A stretch of 64,000 nucleotides of DNA from Frigoribacterium sp. CG_9.8 (GTDB lineage Bacteria > Actinomycetota > Actinomycetes > Actinomycetales > Microbacteriaceae). The notes under the pieces are model-generated. The model was not told where the DNA came from. It searched no databases and saw only the letters and a list, made by a program, of their open reading frames with translations. Position numbers and translations under genes: made by a program. The stretch's first letter is position 1; every line of letters starts with the position of its first letter. Below are positions 1 to 8,189 of the stretch, piece after piece. The stretch covers positions 186,001 through 250,000 of the forward strand of contig NZ_JADOVH010000003.1 in the NCBI RefSeq assembly GCF_015751965.1. The letters run 5' to 3'.

Positions 1-170
1 ACGATGTGCGCGTGTGCGTCGGGATCGCGGCGCGCGGCAACGGGCATATCGCTCTTCTGTCCCAGCTCGCCACTGTGCTCCTCGATCCGGACAGGGCGGC
101 GGCGCTTCGTGCTGCAACGACCAGTTCACTGGTCTACGAGCTCCTCACTCCCGATCCGGAAGACGAGTAG
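1..170 (+). CDS. PTS EIIA domain (fructose/mannitol type), C-terminal fragment
   Basis: The frame is open from the left edge and ends in TAG at 168-170, giving 55 visible residues. The segment GIAARGNGHIALLSQLA followed by a short acidic turn and a last helix ending in SLVYELL resembles the end of the PTS_EIIA_2 domain, which passes phosphate from HPr to the EIIB part of a sugar permease. The phosphorylated histidine would lie upstream of the window. A dehydrogenase follows 6 bp downstream and HPr after that, which supports a PTS locus. The family call rests on the tail only, so the substrate cannot be stated. Confidence 0.6.
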   Translation, partial: DVRVCVGIAARGNGHIALLSQLATVLLDPDRAAALRAATTSSLVYELLTPDPEDE

Positions 171-176
171 AGGCGC

Positions 177-1217
177 GTGAAGGTGGCACGGTTCTATGCG
201 CCAGGCGACATCCGACTCGAAGAGATTGCTGAACCGCAGGCCTCTGCGGGGGAAGTCAAGATCCGAGTGCGCAACTGTTCCACCTGCGGAACAGATGTCA
301 AGATCTCCCGGTCTGGTCATCCGAATATGACTCCGCCCCAAGTGATGGGCCATGAGATCGCCGGCGAAATCGTCGATGTTGGTCACGGTGTCGAGGGATG
401 GATGGTGGGGGATCGGGTACAGGTCATCGCCGCGATTCCCGATGGCACCTGTGCCGACTGCCTGGCTGATCGTCCGACGGTCTGCGCTCATCAGCTTTCT
501 CTGGGCTATCAGTTCCCCGGTGGATTCGCCGAGTTCATGATCGTGCCGCGTGAGGTCTTGAAAGTGGGTGGCCTCAACCGCATTCCGGATGGGCTCGGAT
601 TTGCCGAAGCGAGTCTTGCGGAACCACTCGCCTGCGTGCTCAATGGCCAGGAACTCGCGCGGGTCGGTGACGGAGATGTGGTCGTGGTCGTCGGATCCGG
701 CCCCATTGGCTGCCTTCATGTGCGTCTGGCCAGGGCTCGAGGTGCGGCGATGATCATCCTCGTCGATCTCAACGCCGAGCGGCTGAAGAAGGCCGCCGAC
801 CTCGTGCTGCCAGACCTCGCCATCGCGTCCGAAACTAGCGATCCCGTCGCGGCAGTGCTCGAGGCCACAGGCGGGCGGGGAGCGGATGTCGTGATCACCG
901 CCGCAGCGTCCGGAGCGGCCCAGGAACAGGGGCTTCTGATGCTTGCCCGACGCGGTCGACTCAGCCTGTTCGGCGGACTGCCAAAGGACCACCCCACCAT
1001 CACTGTCGACTCGAATCTTGTGCATTACCGCGAACTCACGATCGTGGGAGTGAACGGTTCAAGCCCTGTACAGAACAAGATGGCACTCGAGCTGATCGCA
1101 TCCGGTGCCGTGCCGGTGGGGGATCTCATCACCCATCGATTACCCCTCGACGACGTGCTTGAAGCGATCGAGATTGTCGCCCGCGGCGATGGCATCAAGG
1201 TCACGATCGAACCCTGA
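177..1217 (+). CDS. zinc-dependent medium-chain dehydrogenase, polyol (phosphate) dehydrogenase-like
   Basis: A 346-residue MDR-superfamily NAD(P)-dependent alcohol dehydrogenase. The GroES-like N-terminal half carries the catalytic zinc ligands C37, H58 and E59 (VMGHEIAGE), and a Rossmann half follows with GSGPIG near residue 170. The structural zinc lobe is incomplete: C91, C94 and C102 are present, but the first cysteine of the usual four is D88. The start is GTG at 177, 6 bp after the EIIA stop, so the two are probably co-transcribed. Between EIIA and HPr genes it most likely oxidises a sugar alcohol or its phosphate delivered by the PTS (inference). The exact substrate is unknown. Confidence 0.85.
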   Translation: MKVARFYAPGDIRLEEIAEPQASAGEVKIRVRNCSTCGTDVKISRSGHPNMTPPQVMGHEIAGEIVDVGHGVEGWMVGDRVQVIAAIPDGTCADCLADRPTVCAHQLSLGYQFPGGFAEFMIVPREVLKVGGLNRIPDGLGFAEASLAEPLACVLNGQELARVGDGDVVVVVGSGPIGCLHVRLARARGAAMIILVDLNAERLKKAADLVLPDLAIASETSDPVAAVLEATGGRGADVVITAAASGAAQEQGLLMLARRGRLSLFGGLPKDHPTITVDSNLVHYRELTIVGVNGSSPVQNKMALELIASGAVPVGDLITHRLPLDDVLEAIEIVARGDGIKVTIEP

Positions 1218-1265
1218 ACCGTTACCCACCGTTCCACTCAACAACCAAATATCTAGGAGTCACCA

Positions 1266-1535
1266 ATGTCTGAACGTACCGTCGCCGTCGCCTCGAGCGT
1301 CGGACTTCACGCCCGGCCTGCATCACTGTTCAGCCAGGCTGCCGCGAAGGTCGGAGTGCCGGTAACACTCACGAGTGCGGCGGGAAAAACAGTGAATGCG
1401 GCAAGCATCCTCGGCGTGCTCTCTCTCGGAATCGGTCACGGTGACGTCGTCACCCTCGCGGCGGATGGGGATGAGGCCGACACCGCCCTCGACGCACTCG
1501 CTGAGCTCCTGAATACCGATTTGGATAAGGACTGA
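1266..1535 (+). CDS. ptsH: phosphocarrier protein HPr
   Basis: An 89-residue HPr, the soluble carrier that takes phosphate from Enzyme I and gives it to EIIA domains. The active histidine is H15 in GLHARPA. The regulatory serine region is kept as S47 in VNAASILG, the site HPr kinase uses in Firmicutes; whether it is used here is not known. AGGAG lies 6 bases before the ATG. It follows the dehydrogenase by 48 bp on the same strand and closes a small PTS cluster. Length and motifs are normal for the family. Confidence 0.95.
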   Translation: MSERTVAVASSVGLHARPASLFSQAAAKVGVPVTLTSAAGKTVNAASILGVLSLGIGHGDVVTLAADGDEADTALDALAELLNTDLDKD

Positions 1536-1598
1536 CCCTACGCTGAGCCTCATGGTTCGAGCGGGTGAGTGATTCCTCCGCGCGGCGACCGACTGTTC

Positions 1599-1604
1599 TA
1601 GGCT
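1599..1604 (+). promoter_or_regulatory. -10 box TAGGCT of a leaderless DUF885 transcript
   Basis: TAGGCT ends six bases before the ATG at 1611, which places the predicted transcription start on or next to the start codon. No -35 hexamer is obvious. Confidence 0.55.
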
Positions 1605-1610
1605 CGGGTA

Positions 1611-3296
1611 ATGACTGACACCGACCAGGCCCACGAGGCCCGTCCCACCACCGCCATCGACGCAATCGCCGAGACCTGGGTGGATACCGAACTAGATCTC
1701 TTCCCCGAATACCGCGTGTATCTCGGGCGGGTGGGACACGAGGGGGAGTATTCCGACTACTCGCCAGAGGGTTCCGAGCGGGTGATCTCGGAGGTAAGGA
1801 AGACCCTCGCGAATATCCACGCGGCCACGCCTGTGGACGCGGTGGACGAAGTGACCAAAATGGACCTGAGCCGTGAACTTCAGCTTCAGATCGACAAACA
1901 TGAGGCCGGATTCGATCAGCGGGATCTCAACGTCATTGCCTCCGCACCCCAGAGCATGCGTGATATTTTCGACCTGATGCCGACGGATTCCGAGGAGGAT
2001 TGGTCGCACGTTGCCACGCGAATGCGTAACCTTCCGGCGGCGATGGATGGCTACATCCGCACCCTGCGCACCGGTATCGCTGCCGGTAACGTACCGGCCA
2101 TCCGTCAGATTCGAGAAGTCATCGCGCAGGCGGGAAAGCACGTAGCCGACACCGGCTTCTTCTATCGGCTGGCCGAGGGTGCCAGGGCCGGCACGAGCGA
2201 CCTGCCCACGTCGTTGCGTGTTGACCTCGCAGCCGCAGCGCGCGACTCTGCCGGGGCATACGCGGTACTGTCCGAATTCCTCGAGAACGAACTCGCTCCG
2301 CACGCCACGCAGAGGGATGCCGTTGGCCGTGAGATCTACACTCTCGCCTCCCGCGATTTCCTCGGCGCAGTGGTCGACCTCGACGAGACCTACGAGTGGG
2401 GTATCGAAGAACTGGCGCGGATGACCGCAGAGCAGGAGTCGATCGCGCGTGAGATCAAGCCCGGGGCATCCGTGCTGGAGGCCATTGCCTTCCTCGACGA
2501 GGACGCGAGCCGCAAGCTCCACGGGACTGACGCCCTGCAGAGGTGGATGCAGGAAACGAGTGACCGCGCCGTCGAGGAGCTTTCGAAAGTGCATTTCGAC
2601 ATCCCGGCTGAGGTGCGTCGGCTCGAGTGCATGATCGCTCCGACCCAGGAGGGCGGTATCTACTACACGTCCCCCACCGACGATTTCTCGCGTGCCGGCC
2701 GCATGTGGTGGAGCGTACCGGAGGGTGTCACCGAGTTCGACACCTGGCGTGAGCTCACCACGGTGTACCATGAGGGTGTTCCCGGACATCATCTCCAGAT
2801 CGGCCAGGCCGTCTACAACAAGGCACTCCTCAATACCTGGCGTCGCAATGCCGGCACCTCGGGTCACGCCGAGGGCTGGGCCCTCTATGCGGAACGCCTG
2901 ATGGAGCAGCTCGGCTATCTGGACGACCCGGCCGATCGACTCGGCATGCTCGACGGCCAGCGGATGCGTGCCGCCAGGGTTGTTCTGGACATCGGAGTGC
3001 ACTTGGAGAAGCAGCTCCCCGACGGATCCGGTCCGTGGACGGGAGAGTATGCATTCGGATTCCTCGGAGCCAACGTCAACATGAGCCCGGAGTTCGTGCG
3101 CTTTGAGGTAAATCGTTACCTCGGTTGGCCGGGACAGGCACCCTCCTACAAGATCGGCCAGCGCATCTGGGAGCAGCTCCGTGACGAGTTCGCGCGGCGC
3201 GAAGGTGCTGACTTCGACATCCGCGCATTCCACAAGAAGGCGCTGGACATCGGTGGAGTCGGACTCGACACCCTGAAAGCGGCCATGCTCACCTAG
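1611..3296 (+). CDS. DUF885 family protein, putative metallopeptidase
   Basis: A 561-residue DUF885 protein. The family signature YHEGVPGHHLQ is near residues 386-396 and GHAEGWALYAERL about 35 residues later; the histidines and glutamates are thought to bind zinc in a gluzincin-like peptidase fold. No signal peptide is seen, so it is probably cytoplasmic. The ATG is preceded by a TAGGCT box six bases upstream and has no Shine-Dalgarno sequence, so a leaderless transcript is likely. It is a monocistronic unit between HPr and the FMN monooxygenase. The substrate is unknown; peptidase activity is inferred from the family. Confidence 0.85.
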   Translation: MTDTDQAHEARPTTAIDAIAETWVDTELDLFPEYRVYLGRVGHEGEYSDYSPEGSERVISEVRKTLANIHAATPVDAVDEVTKMDLSRELQLQIDKHEAGFDQRDLNVIASAPQSMRDIFDLMPTDSEEDWSHVATRMRNLPAAMDGYIRTLRTGIAAGNVPAIRQIREVIAQAGKHVADTGFFYRLAEGARAGTSDLPTSLRVDLAAAARDSAGAYAVLSEFLENELAPHATQRDAVGREIYTLASRDFLGAVVDLDETYEWGIEELARMTAEQESIAREIKPGASVLEAIAFLDEDASRKLHGTDALQRWMQETSDRAVEELSKVHFDIPAEVRRLECMIAPTQEGGIYYTSPTDDFSRAGRMWWSVPEGVTEFDTWRELTTVYHEGVPGHHLQIGQAVYNKALLNTWRRNAGTSGHAEGWALYAERLMEQLGYLDDPADRLGMLDGQRMRAARVVLDIGVHLEKQLPDGSGPWTGEYAFGFLGANVNMSPEFVRFEVNRYLGWPGQAPSYKIGQRIWEQLRDEFARREGADFDIRAFHKKALDIGGVGLDTLKAAMLT

Positions 3297-3325
3297 TTCT
3301 CACCTGTCCGGATGGCGAGAACTGA

Positions 3326-3331
3326 TAGCGT
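3326..3331 (+). promoter_or_regulatory. -10 box TAGCGT of a leaderless monooxygenase transcript
   Basis: TAGCGT is separated by six bases from ATG 3338. The same spacing is seen at over a dozen genes in the window. Confidence 0.55.
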
Positions 3332-3337
3332 GCGCGG

Positions 3338-4711
3338 ATGAGCGTTCCCTTGCTTTTCAATCTCTTCGAGATGAACACCGTCGGGCATATCTCGCACGGT
3401 CTCTGGACCCATCCGCACAATAATCGTCACCGTTATACCGACCTCGACTTTTGGACGGCCGAAGCGAAGCTTCTTGAAGAGGGGCTGTTCGACGCCGTTT
3501 TTCTCGCCGATGTCATCGGGGCATACGACGGTTATCGTGACGGGCCGGAGACCGCTTTGCGGGAGGCGGTGCAGATTCCCAATAATGATCCGCTGCTGCT
3601 CATCCCGGCAATGGCTGCGGTGACGAAACATCTCGGATTCGTCGCCACATTTTCGACGACCTATGAACCACCGTTCGCGTTTGCCCGTCGCGCCTCGACC
3701 CTCGACCATCTCACCAAGGGACGATTCGGATGGAACGTGGTCACCTCTTACCTCCCGAACGCCGCGCGAAACTTCGGTCTCGATGACGAACTTGACCATG
3801 CGGAGCGATACGACCGCGCCCATGAATATCTCGATGTGCTTTACAAGCTCTGGGAGGGATCGTGGGACGACGACGCGGTCGTCCGCGATGTGGCGAACCG
3901 CGTCTATACCGACTCATCCAAAGTGCGTCCAATCGATCACGCGGGCAAGTATTTCCGGGTGGCTGGCCCTCATCTGTCGGAACCGTCGCTGCAACGCACA
4001 CCGGTGATCTACCAGGCGGGAAGCTCGACGACCGGTCGCGACTTCGCAGCCACGCACGCCGAAGCCGTGTTCGTCGGGGGATCCTCTCTCGAGGACTTCC
4101 GCAATACGATCGACGATATTCATCGGCGCGGCGAAGTAGTCGGGCGCCCGCGCGGGTCGATCAAGACCCTCGCCAGCGCAGTGCTGATAGCCGGTCGCAC
4201 GAGAGAGGCGGCCCAGGAGAAAGCGAAAGAATTCGAGAGGATGTCCAGTGCCGAGGGCTACCTCGCCCATGCCGGTGGAGGCAGCGGAATCGACCTCGCG
4301 GCTTACCCACCGGAAACGCGTATCAGCGACATCCGCTCGACCGGCGGCCGGGATGCGGCAACAACGAGCCGCTATGCGCCTGGCGTAACCGTCGGCGACG
4401 CGCTTCGCGACGTGACCCGTTTCGATCGCGGTCCGTTTTACGCGGTCGGTACCGGAACCGACATCGCGGACGCGATTGAGAGCTGGGTAGAAAAAACGGG
4501 CATCGACGGTTTCAACCTCCGCCAGTTCACGTCACCGGGAACGGTTGAGGACTTCGTCGAATACGTCGTTCCGGAGTTGCAGACGCGCGGGCTGTATCGG
4601 CTGGCTTACGAGCCGGGAACCCTCCGGGAACGCCTGTTCGGTGCGGGCATCCCCCGCCTTCAAAGCACCCATCCGGGGGCACGCTATCGAGGTGGCGCCG
4701 CTCTTTTCTGA
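3338..4711 (+). CDS. LLM-class FMN-dependent monooxygenase, NtaA/SnaA/DmoA family
   Basis: A 457-residue luciferase-like flavin monooxygenase. N-terminal features typical of the NtaA/DszA/DmoA branch include the VGHISHGLWTHP segment, FLADV near residue 57 and GRFGWNVVTS near residue 130, followed by the YDRAHEYLDVLYKLWEGSWD block. These enzymes use FMNH2 from a separate flavin reductase to oxidise chelators, sulfides or sulfones. No reductase lies nearby, so the substrate cannot be deduced. The start ATG has a TAGCGT box six bases upstream and no ribosome-binding site. It is a single-gene unit upstream of rpsA. Confidence 0.88.
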   Translation: MSVPLLFNLFEMNTVGHISHGLWTHPHNNRHRYTDLDFWTAEAKLLEEGLFDAVFLADVIGAYDGYRDGPETALREAVQIPNNDPLLLIPAMAAVTKHLGFVATFSTTYEPPFAFARRASTLDHLTKGRFGWNVVTSYLPNAARNFGLDDELDHAERYDRAHEYLDVLYKLWEGSWDDDAVVRDVANRVYTDSSKVRPIDHAGKYFRVAGPHLSEPSLQRTPVIYQAGSSTTGRDFAATHAEAVFVGGSSLEDFRNTIDDIHRRGEVVGRPRGSIKTLASAVLIAGRTREAAQEKAKEFERMSSAEGYLAHAGGGSGIDLAAYPPETRISDIRSTGGRDAATTSRYAPGVTVGDALRDVTRFDRGPFYAVGTGTDIADAIESWVEKTGIDGFNLRQFTSPGTVEDFVEYVVPELQTRGLYRLAYEPGTLRERLFGAGIPRLQSTHPGARYRGGAALF

Positions 4712-4715
4712 GCGT

Positions 4716-4743
4716 TAGACTGAAGAGTCGCTTTTTTGGCGAC
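4716..4743 (+). promoter_or_regulatory. probable rpsA promoter and leader hairpin
   Basis: TAGACT at 4716-4721 is a good -10 candidate and gives rpsA an untranslated leader of about 120 bases. A short stem GTCGC/GCGAC with a T-rich loop follows at 4727-4743 and might be the end of the upstream transcript or part of the rpsA leader. The rest of the leader to 4847 shows nothing else recognisable. Confidence 0.4.
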
Positions 4744-4847
4744 ATTCCATCCGCTGCCTTTCGCGGGATACCAATAGACGAACGCTCACTCGGGCTGCGT
4801 CCACTGCGTTAGGCCCAACACAATGTCCATCCTGGAGCAACTACTAC

Positions 4848-6293
4848 ATGACAATCGTAACGACCGACAAGGCGCCCAAGCAGGTCGCAATCAACGACAT
4901 CGGATCTGCTGAAGACTTTCTCGCCGCGGTCGAAAAGACTCTCAAGTTTTTCAACGACGGAGACCTCATCGAGGGAACCGTCGTCAAGATCGATCGTGAC
5001 GAGGTCCTCCTCGACGTCGGTTACAAGACCGAGGGTGTCATCCCCTCCCGCGAACTTTCCATCAAGCATGACGTGGACCCCACCGAGGTTGTCCAGGTCG
5101 GCGATGTGGTCGAAGCCCTCGTCCTCCAGAAGGAAGACAAAGAAGGCCGCCTCATCCTCTCCAAGAAGCGCGCTCAGTACGAGCGTGCGTGGGGTGATGT
5201 CGAGAAGATCAAGGAAGCCGACGGCGTCGTCACCGGTTCCGTCATCGAGGTCGTCAAGGGCGGGCTCATCGTCGACATTGGACTCCGTGGATTCCTGCCG
5301 GCCTCGCTCATCGAGCTTCGCCGTGTTCGCGATCTCACTCCGTACCTCGGCCAGGAGATCGAGGCCAAGATCCTCGAGCTCGACAAGAACCGCAACAATG
5401 TTGTGCTCTCTCGCCGCGCGCTCCTCGAGCAGACCCAGAGCGAGAGCCGCACGACTTTCCTGAACAACCTCGCCAAGGGCCAGGTTCGCAAGGGTGTCGT
5501 TTCGTCCATCGTCAACTTCGGTGCATTCGTCGACCTTGGAGGCGTTGACGGTCTCGTTCACGTTTCCGAGCTCAGCTGGAAGCACATCGAGCACGCCTCA
5601 GAGGTTGTCGAGGTTGGCCAGGAGGTCACCGTCGAGATCCTCGAGGTCGACCTCGAGCGCGAGCGCGTCTCCCTGTCGCTCAAAGCGACTCAGGAAGACC
5701 CGTGGCAGGTATTCGCCCGCACCCACGCCATCGGCCAGGTTGCACCGGGCAGGGTCACGAAGCTCGTTCCGTTTGGCGCCTTCGTGCGCGTTGCGGAGGG
5801 CATCGAGGGCCTTGTGCACATCTCGGAGCTGTCGGGCAAGCACGTTGAGCTCGCTGAGCAGGTCGTCTCGGTCGGCGATGAGGTGTTTGTCAAGGTCATC
5901 GACATCGACCTCGAGCGCCGTCGCATCTCCCTCTCGCTGAAGCAGGCGAACGAGGGTGTCGACCCCGATGGCACCGAATTCGACCCGGCGCTCTACGGAA
6001 TGCTCACCGAGTACGACGATGCCGGAAACTACAAGTACCCGGATGGATTCGACCCGGAAACGAACGAGTGGAAAGAGGGCTTCGAGTCTCAGCGCGAAAA
6101 GTGGGAGCAGGATTACGCTGCAGCCCAGGCTCGCTGGGAAGCCCACAAGAAGCAGGTGTCGACGGCCGACGAGATCAGCGACGCACCCGTTGCCGGCGGA
6201 TCCTCGTTCTCCAACGACGCCGACTCCGCTGGAACGCTGGCGGACGATGAGGCACTCGCGGCACTTCGCGAGAAGCTGAGCTCCAACTCCTAA
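4848..6293 (+). CDS. rpsA: 30S ribosomal protein S1
   Basis: A 481-residue bS1 with four S1 RNA-binding repeats beginning near residues 38, 124, 211 and 296. The last two carry the classical GAFVDL/GLVHVSELSW and GAFVRV/GLVHISELSG motifs, and the tail is acidic and low in complexity. Four repeats, rather than the six of E. coli, are usual in actinobacteria. GGAG lies about 11 bases before the ATG, unlike the many leaderless neighbours. A strong hairpin terminator follows directly, so rpsA is transcribed alone. Confidence 0.97.
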   Translation: MTIVTTDKAPKQVAINDIGSAEDFLAAVEKTLKFFNDGDLIEGTVVKIDRDEVLLDVGYKTEGVIPSRELSIKHDVDPTEVVQVGDVVEALVLQKEDKEGRLILSKKRAQYERAWGDVEKIKEADGVVTGSVIEVVKGGLIVDIGLRGFLPASLIELRRVRDLTPYLGQEIEAKILELDKNRNNVVLSRRALLEQTQSESRTTFLNNLAKGQVRKGVVSSIVNFGAFVDLGGVDGLVHVSELSWKHIEHASEVVEVGQEVTVEILEVDLERERVSLSLKATQEDPWQVFARTHAIGQVAPGRVTKLVPFGAFVRVAEGIEGLVHISELSGKHVELAEQVVSVGDEVFVKVIDIDLERRRISLSLKQANEGVDPDGTEFDPALYGMLTEYDDAGNYKYPDGFDPETNEWKEGFESQREKWEQDYAAAQARWEAHKKQVSTADEISDAPVAGGSSFSNDADSAGTLADDEALAALREKLSSNS

Positions 6294-6303
6294 GCAGTTT
6301 CTT

Positions 6304-6341
6304 CGAAACGGCCGGACCCCCTCACGGGTCCGGCCGTTTCG
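6304..6341 (+). terminator. rho-independent terminator of rpsA
   Basis: A 16-bp perfect GC-rich stem (6304-6319 with 6326-6341) with the six-base loop CCTCAC starts 10 bp after the rpsA stop. The T tract after it is short and interrupted. Confidence 0.85.
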
Positions 6342-6366
6342 TCGTTCCGTGGGCGAAACCATCGTC

Positions 6367-6428
6367 TCCGGGCGTATTCGGACAAAGTGGGCCAGCACGC
6401 TGGCCCGTCTTGTCCGAATACGCCCGGA
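6367..6428. repeat. 62-bp near-perfect palindrome
   Basis: Outer arms of 19 bp (6367-6385 and 6410-6428) are exact inverted copies. Inner arms of 8 bp (GGGCCAGC at 6389-6396 and GCTGGCCC at 6399-6406) are also exact. They are joined by a weakly paired triplet on each side and only two bases at the centre. It sits after the rpsA terminator and ends 21 bp before the coaE -10 box, so it is not needed to terminate rpsA. No second copy was noticed in the window. Confidence 0.85.
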
Positions 6429-6448
6429 AGTGCGGGGCGCGCGTGGGC

Positions 6449-6454
6449 TAGCAT
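6449..6454 (+). promoter_or_regulatory. -10 box TAGCAT of a leaderless coaE transcript
   Basis: TAGCAT is seven bases before GTG 6462, which matches the conserved CoaE N-terminus. This box decides the start against the longer open frame that begins inside the palindrome. Confidence 0.6.
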
Positions 6455-6461
6455 TATCTGT

Positions 6462-7085
6462 GTGTACCTCATCGGCCTCACTGGTGGCATCGCTTCGGGA
6501 AAGTCCGTGGTCGCTAAGAGACTGGCCGAACTCGGAGCGACGGTGGTGGATGCCGACCAGGTAGCCAGGGATGTGGTCGCTCCCGGAACCCCGGGCCTTG
6601 CCGCAATTGCCAGGCGATTCGGCTCCAGAGTCGTCGCGGCTGACGGGTCGCTCGATCGCACGTCGCTCGGAAAACTGATCTTCACGGACCCGGATGCCCG
6701 GCTCGCGCTGAACGCGATCACCCACCCAGCCATTCGACGCCGCAGTGCCGAACTGTTTGTTGACGCCGAATGCGCTGACCCGCACGCGGTCGTAATCTAC
6801 GACGTGCCACTTCTCATCGAGGCATCCGCTGAGCCCGGATATCACAAGTTCGATCTTGTCGTTGTGGTTGATGCGAGCTCCGAAACGCGGTTGGTGCGCC
6901 TCGTGCAGCTGCGCGGTCACACTCGGGAAGAAGCGCAGCAACGGCTCAATTCCCAGGCCACCGACTCAGAACGCCTCGCCATCGCTGACGTTGTAATCGA
7001 CAGCAACGGCACGGTCGAGGAAACGATCGCGCAGGCCGAGGCGCTCTGGAACGGGCTCCCGGGGAGCACCCGACCGGGGGCGTAG
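6462..7085 (+). CDS. coaE: dephospho-CoA kinase
   Basis: A 207-residue CoaE, which phosphorylates the ribose 3'-OH of dephospho-CoA in the last step of coenzyme A synthesis. The P-loop GGIASGKS is at residues 8-15, the DADQVARD segment follows at about residue 33, and YDVPLLIEA is mid-protein. The frame is open from 6387, but the first 25 codons fall in the palindrome and do not resemble CoaE. GTG 6462 gives the family N-terminus MYLIGLTGG and has a leaderless -10 box. The rpsA-coaE order is common in actinobacteria. Confidence 0.95.
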   Translation: MYLIGLTGGIASGKSVVAKRLAELGATVVDADQVARDVVAPGTPGLAAIARRFGSRVVAADGSLDRTSLGKLIFTDPDARLALNAITHPAIRRRSAELFVDAECADPHAVVIYDVPLLIEASAEPGYHKFDLVVVVDASSETRLVRLVQLRGHTREEAQQRLNSQATDSERLAIADVVIDSNGTVEETIAQAEALWNGLPGSTRPGA

Positions 7086-7137
7086 GGTCTGCGAAAACTC
7101 TCAGACGGTCGTGGACGACGGAAGAGGGTGAAGAGGT

Positions 7138-7143
7138 TAGATT
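7138..7143 (+). promoter_or_regulatory. -10 box TAGATT of a leaderless hydrolase transcript
   Basis: TAGATT ends six bases before the GTG start at 7150, and no ribosome-binding site sits at the usual distance. Confidence 0.5.
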
Positions 7144-7149
7144 TAGCCG

Positions 7150-8121
7150 GTGACTACACACCGGGGACGATGGGGCGCACTAGCGCTGGCACTGTCCGTG
7201 TTCGTAGTTCTCGGATCATCCCTGAGCTTCGGAGCTATCGAAGCATCGTCCACTCTGCCAAAACCTGATCGTCAAAGCACTTCGCTTATCTCCTTCCGAC
7301 TTGATCCTCCGGCGGGTCAGATTCTCTTTCCTAACCGAAACAATTACGCCCAGCACGCCGCGTCTCCCGGCGCGCTTCTTCTCTTCTTGCCGGCCACTGG
7401 TGCGCAGCCCTCGGACTACCGGATGTTTCTGCGCACCGCAGTCGCGTCGGGTTACAACGTCCTCGGCCTCGACTACTGGAACCGTGGCAAGTCTGTTGTC
7501 AACACCTGTGGCGGCGATCCCGAGTGCTACACCGCGGTGCAGCGCAATCGGTTCGACGGAACTGTTCCCAGTGCGGTGAGCAACGTCGAGCCGGCCAATT
7601 CGATCCTCAATCGCCTCACGCTCGCACTCACACAGCTGGAGACCGTCGACCCGGCAGGTCAGTGGGGACGCTATCTGGATCACGGTCAGGTGGACTGGTC
7701 ACGCATCGTGCTCGCCGGACACTCGCAGGGCGGCGGCGAATCCGCCTACATCGCTCACCTCCATCTTGTTCACGGCGTTCTGATGTTCTCATCTCCGGTG
7801 CTGACCGACGACGGTGCGCCGGCGGCATGGATGCGCGAGCCGGGGATGACACCGGCAAGTCGGATGTATGGATTTGTCAACCAGAACGACATGTACTTCA
7901 GCAAAATTGCCGGATCATGGTCGGTTTTGCAGTTGCAGCAGGCTGGCTCCCCGGCGCTGGTGGACGTGCCACGCGGCTCACACCAGCTGGTCAGCACACT
8001 TGATATGGGAACTCCGGCCGAGGCGCACGGGCGCACCGTCACTGACGGAACCGCACAGTCACCAGACGGTGTGCCGCTGTATCAGCCCACCTGGGAGTGG
8101 ATGCTCGACCAGACGAAATGA
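7150..8121 (+). CDS. secreted alpha/beta hydrolase
   Basis: A 323-residue protein with an N-terminal basic stretch and a hydrophobic segment of about 20 residues (residues 8-30), ending near SFGAIEASS, a probable Sec signal peptide or anchor. The nucleophile elbow GHSQGGG is near residues 190-196, after a strand ending VLAGHS. A late PRGSHQL segment is a candidate for the catalytic histidine. It resembles the BPSS1187-type hydrolases of unknown substrate. The GTG start appears leaderless. It stands alone between coaE and the acyl-CoA ligase, both on the same strand. Confidence 0.75.
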   Translation: MTTHRGRWGALALALSVFVVLGSSLSFGAIEASSTLPKPDRQSTSLISFRLDPPAGQILFPNRNNYAQHAASPGALLLFLPATGAQPSDYRMFLRTAVASGYNVLGLDYWNRGKSVVNTCGGDPECYTAVQRNRFDGTVPSAVSNVEPANSILNRLTLALTQLETVDPAGQWGRYLDHGQVDWSRIVLAGHSQGGGESAYIAHLHLVHGVLMFSSPVLTDDGAPAAWMREPGMTPASRMYGFVNQNDMYFSKIAGSWSVLQLQQAGSPALVDVPRGSHQLVSTLDMGTPAEAHGRTVTDGTAQSPDGVPLYQPTWEWMLDQTK

Positions 8122-8177
8122 CACTGGTGGAGTGGCGTATTCCCCGCCGCCATCGGCCGAGTAACGCCGTAACCGAT

Positions 8178-8183
8178 TAGCCT
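8178..8183 (+). promoter_or_regulatory. -10 box TAGCCT of a leaderless acyl-CoA ligase transcript
   Basis: TAGCCT is six bases before GTG 8190. It would drive the ligase and, by overlap, the acyltransferase behind it. Confidence 0.55.
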
Positions 8184-8189
8184 TGATCC

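Noticed and set aside
1692-3233. 513-codon open frame antisense to the DUF885 gene
   Set aside because: Shadow frame of a GC-rich gene, with no family resemblance; the sense strand encodes a clear family member.
6387-6461. N-terminal extension of CoaE
   Set aside because: It lies in the palindrome and lacks homology; a -10 box and GTG at 6462 give the normal N-terminus.
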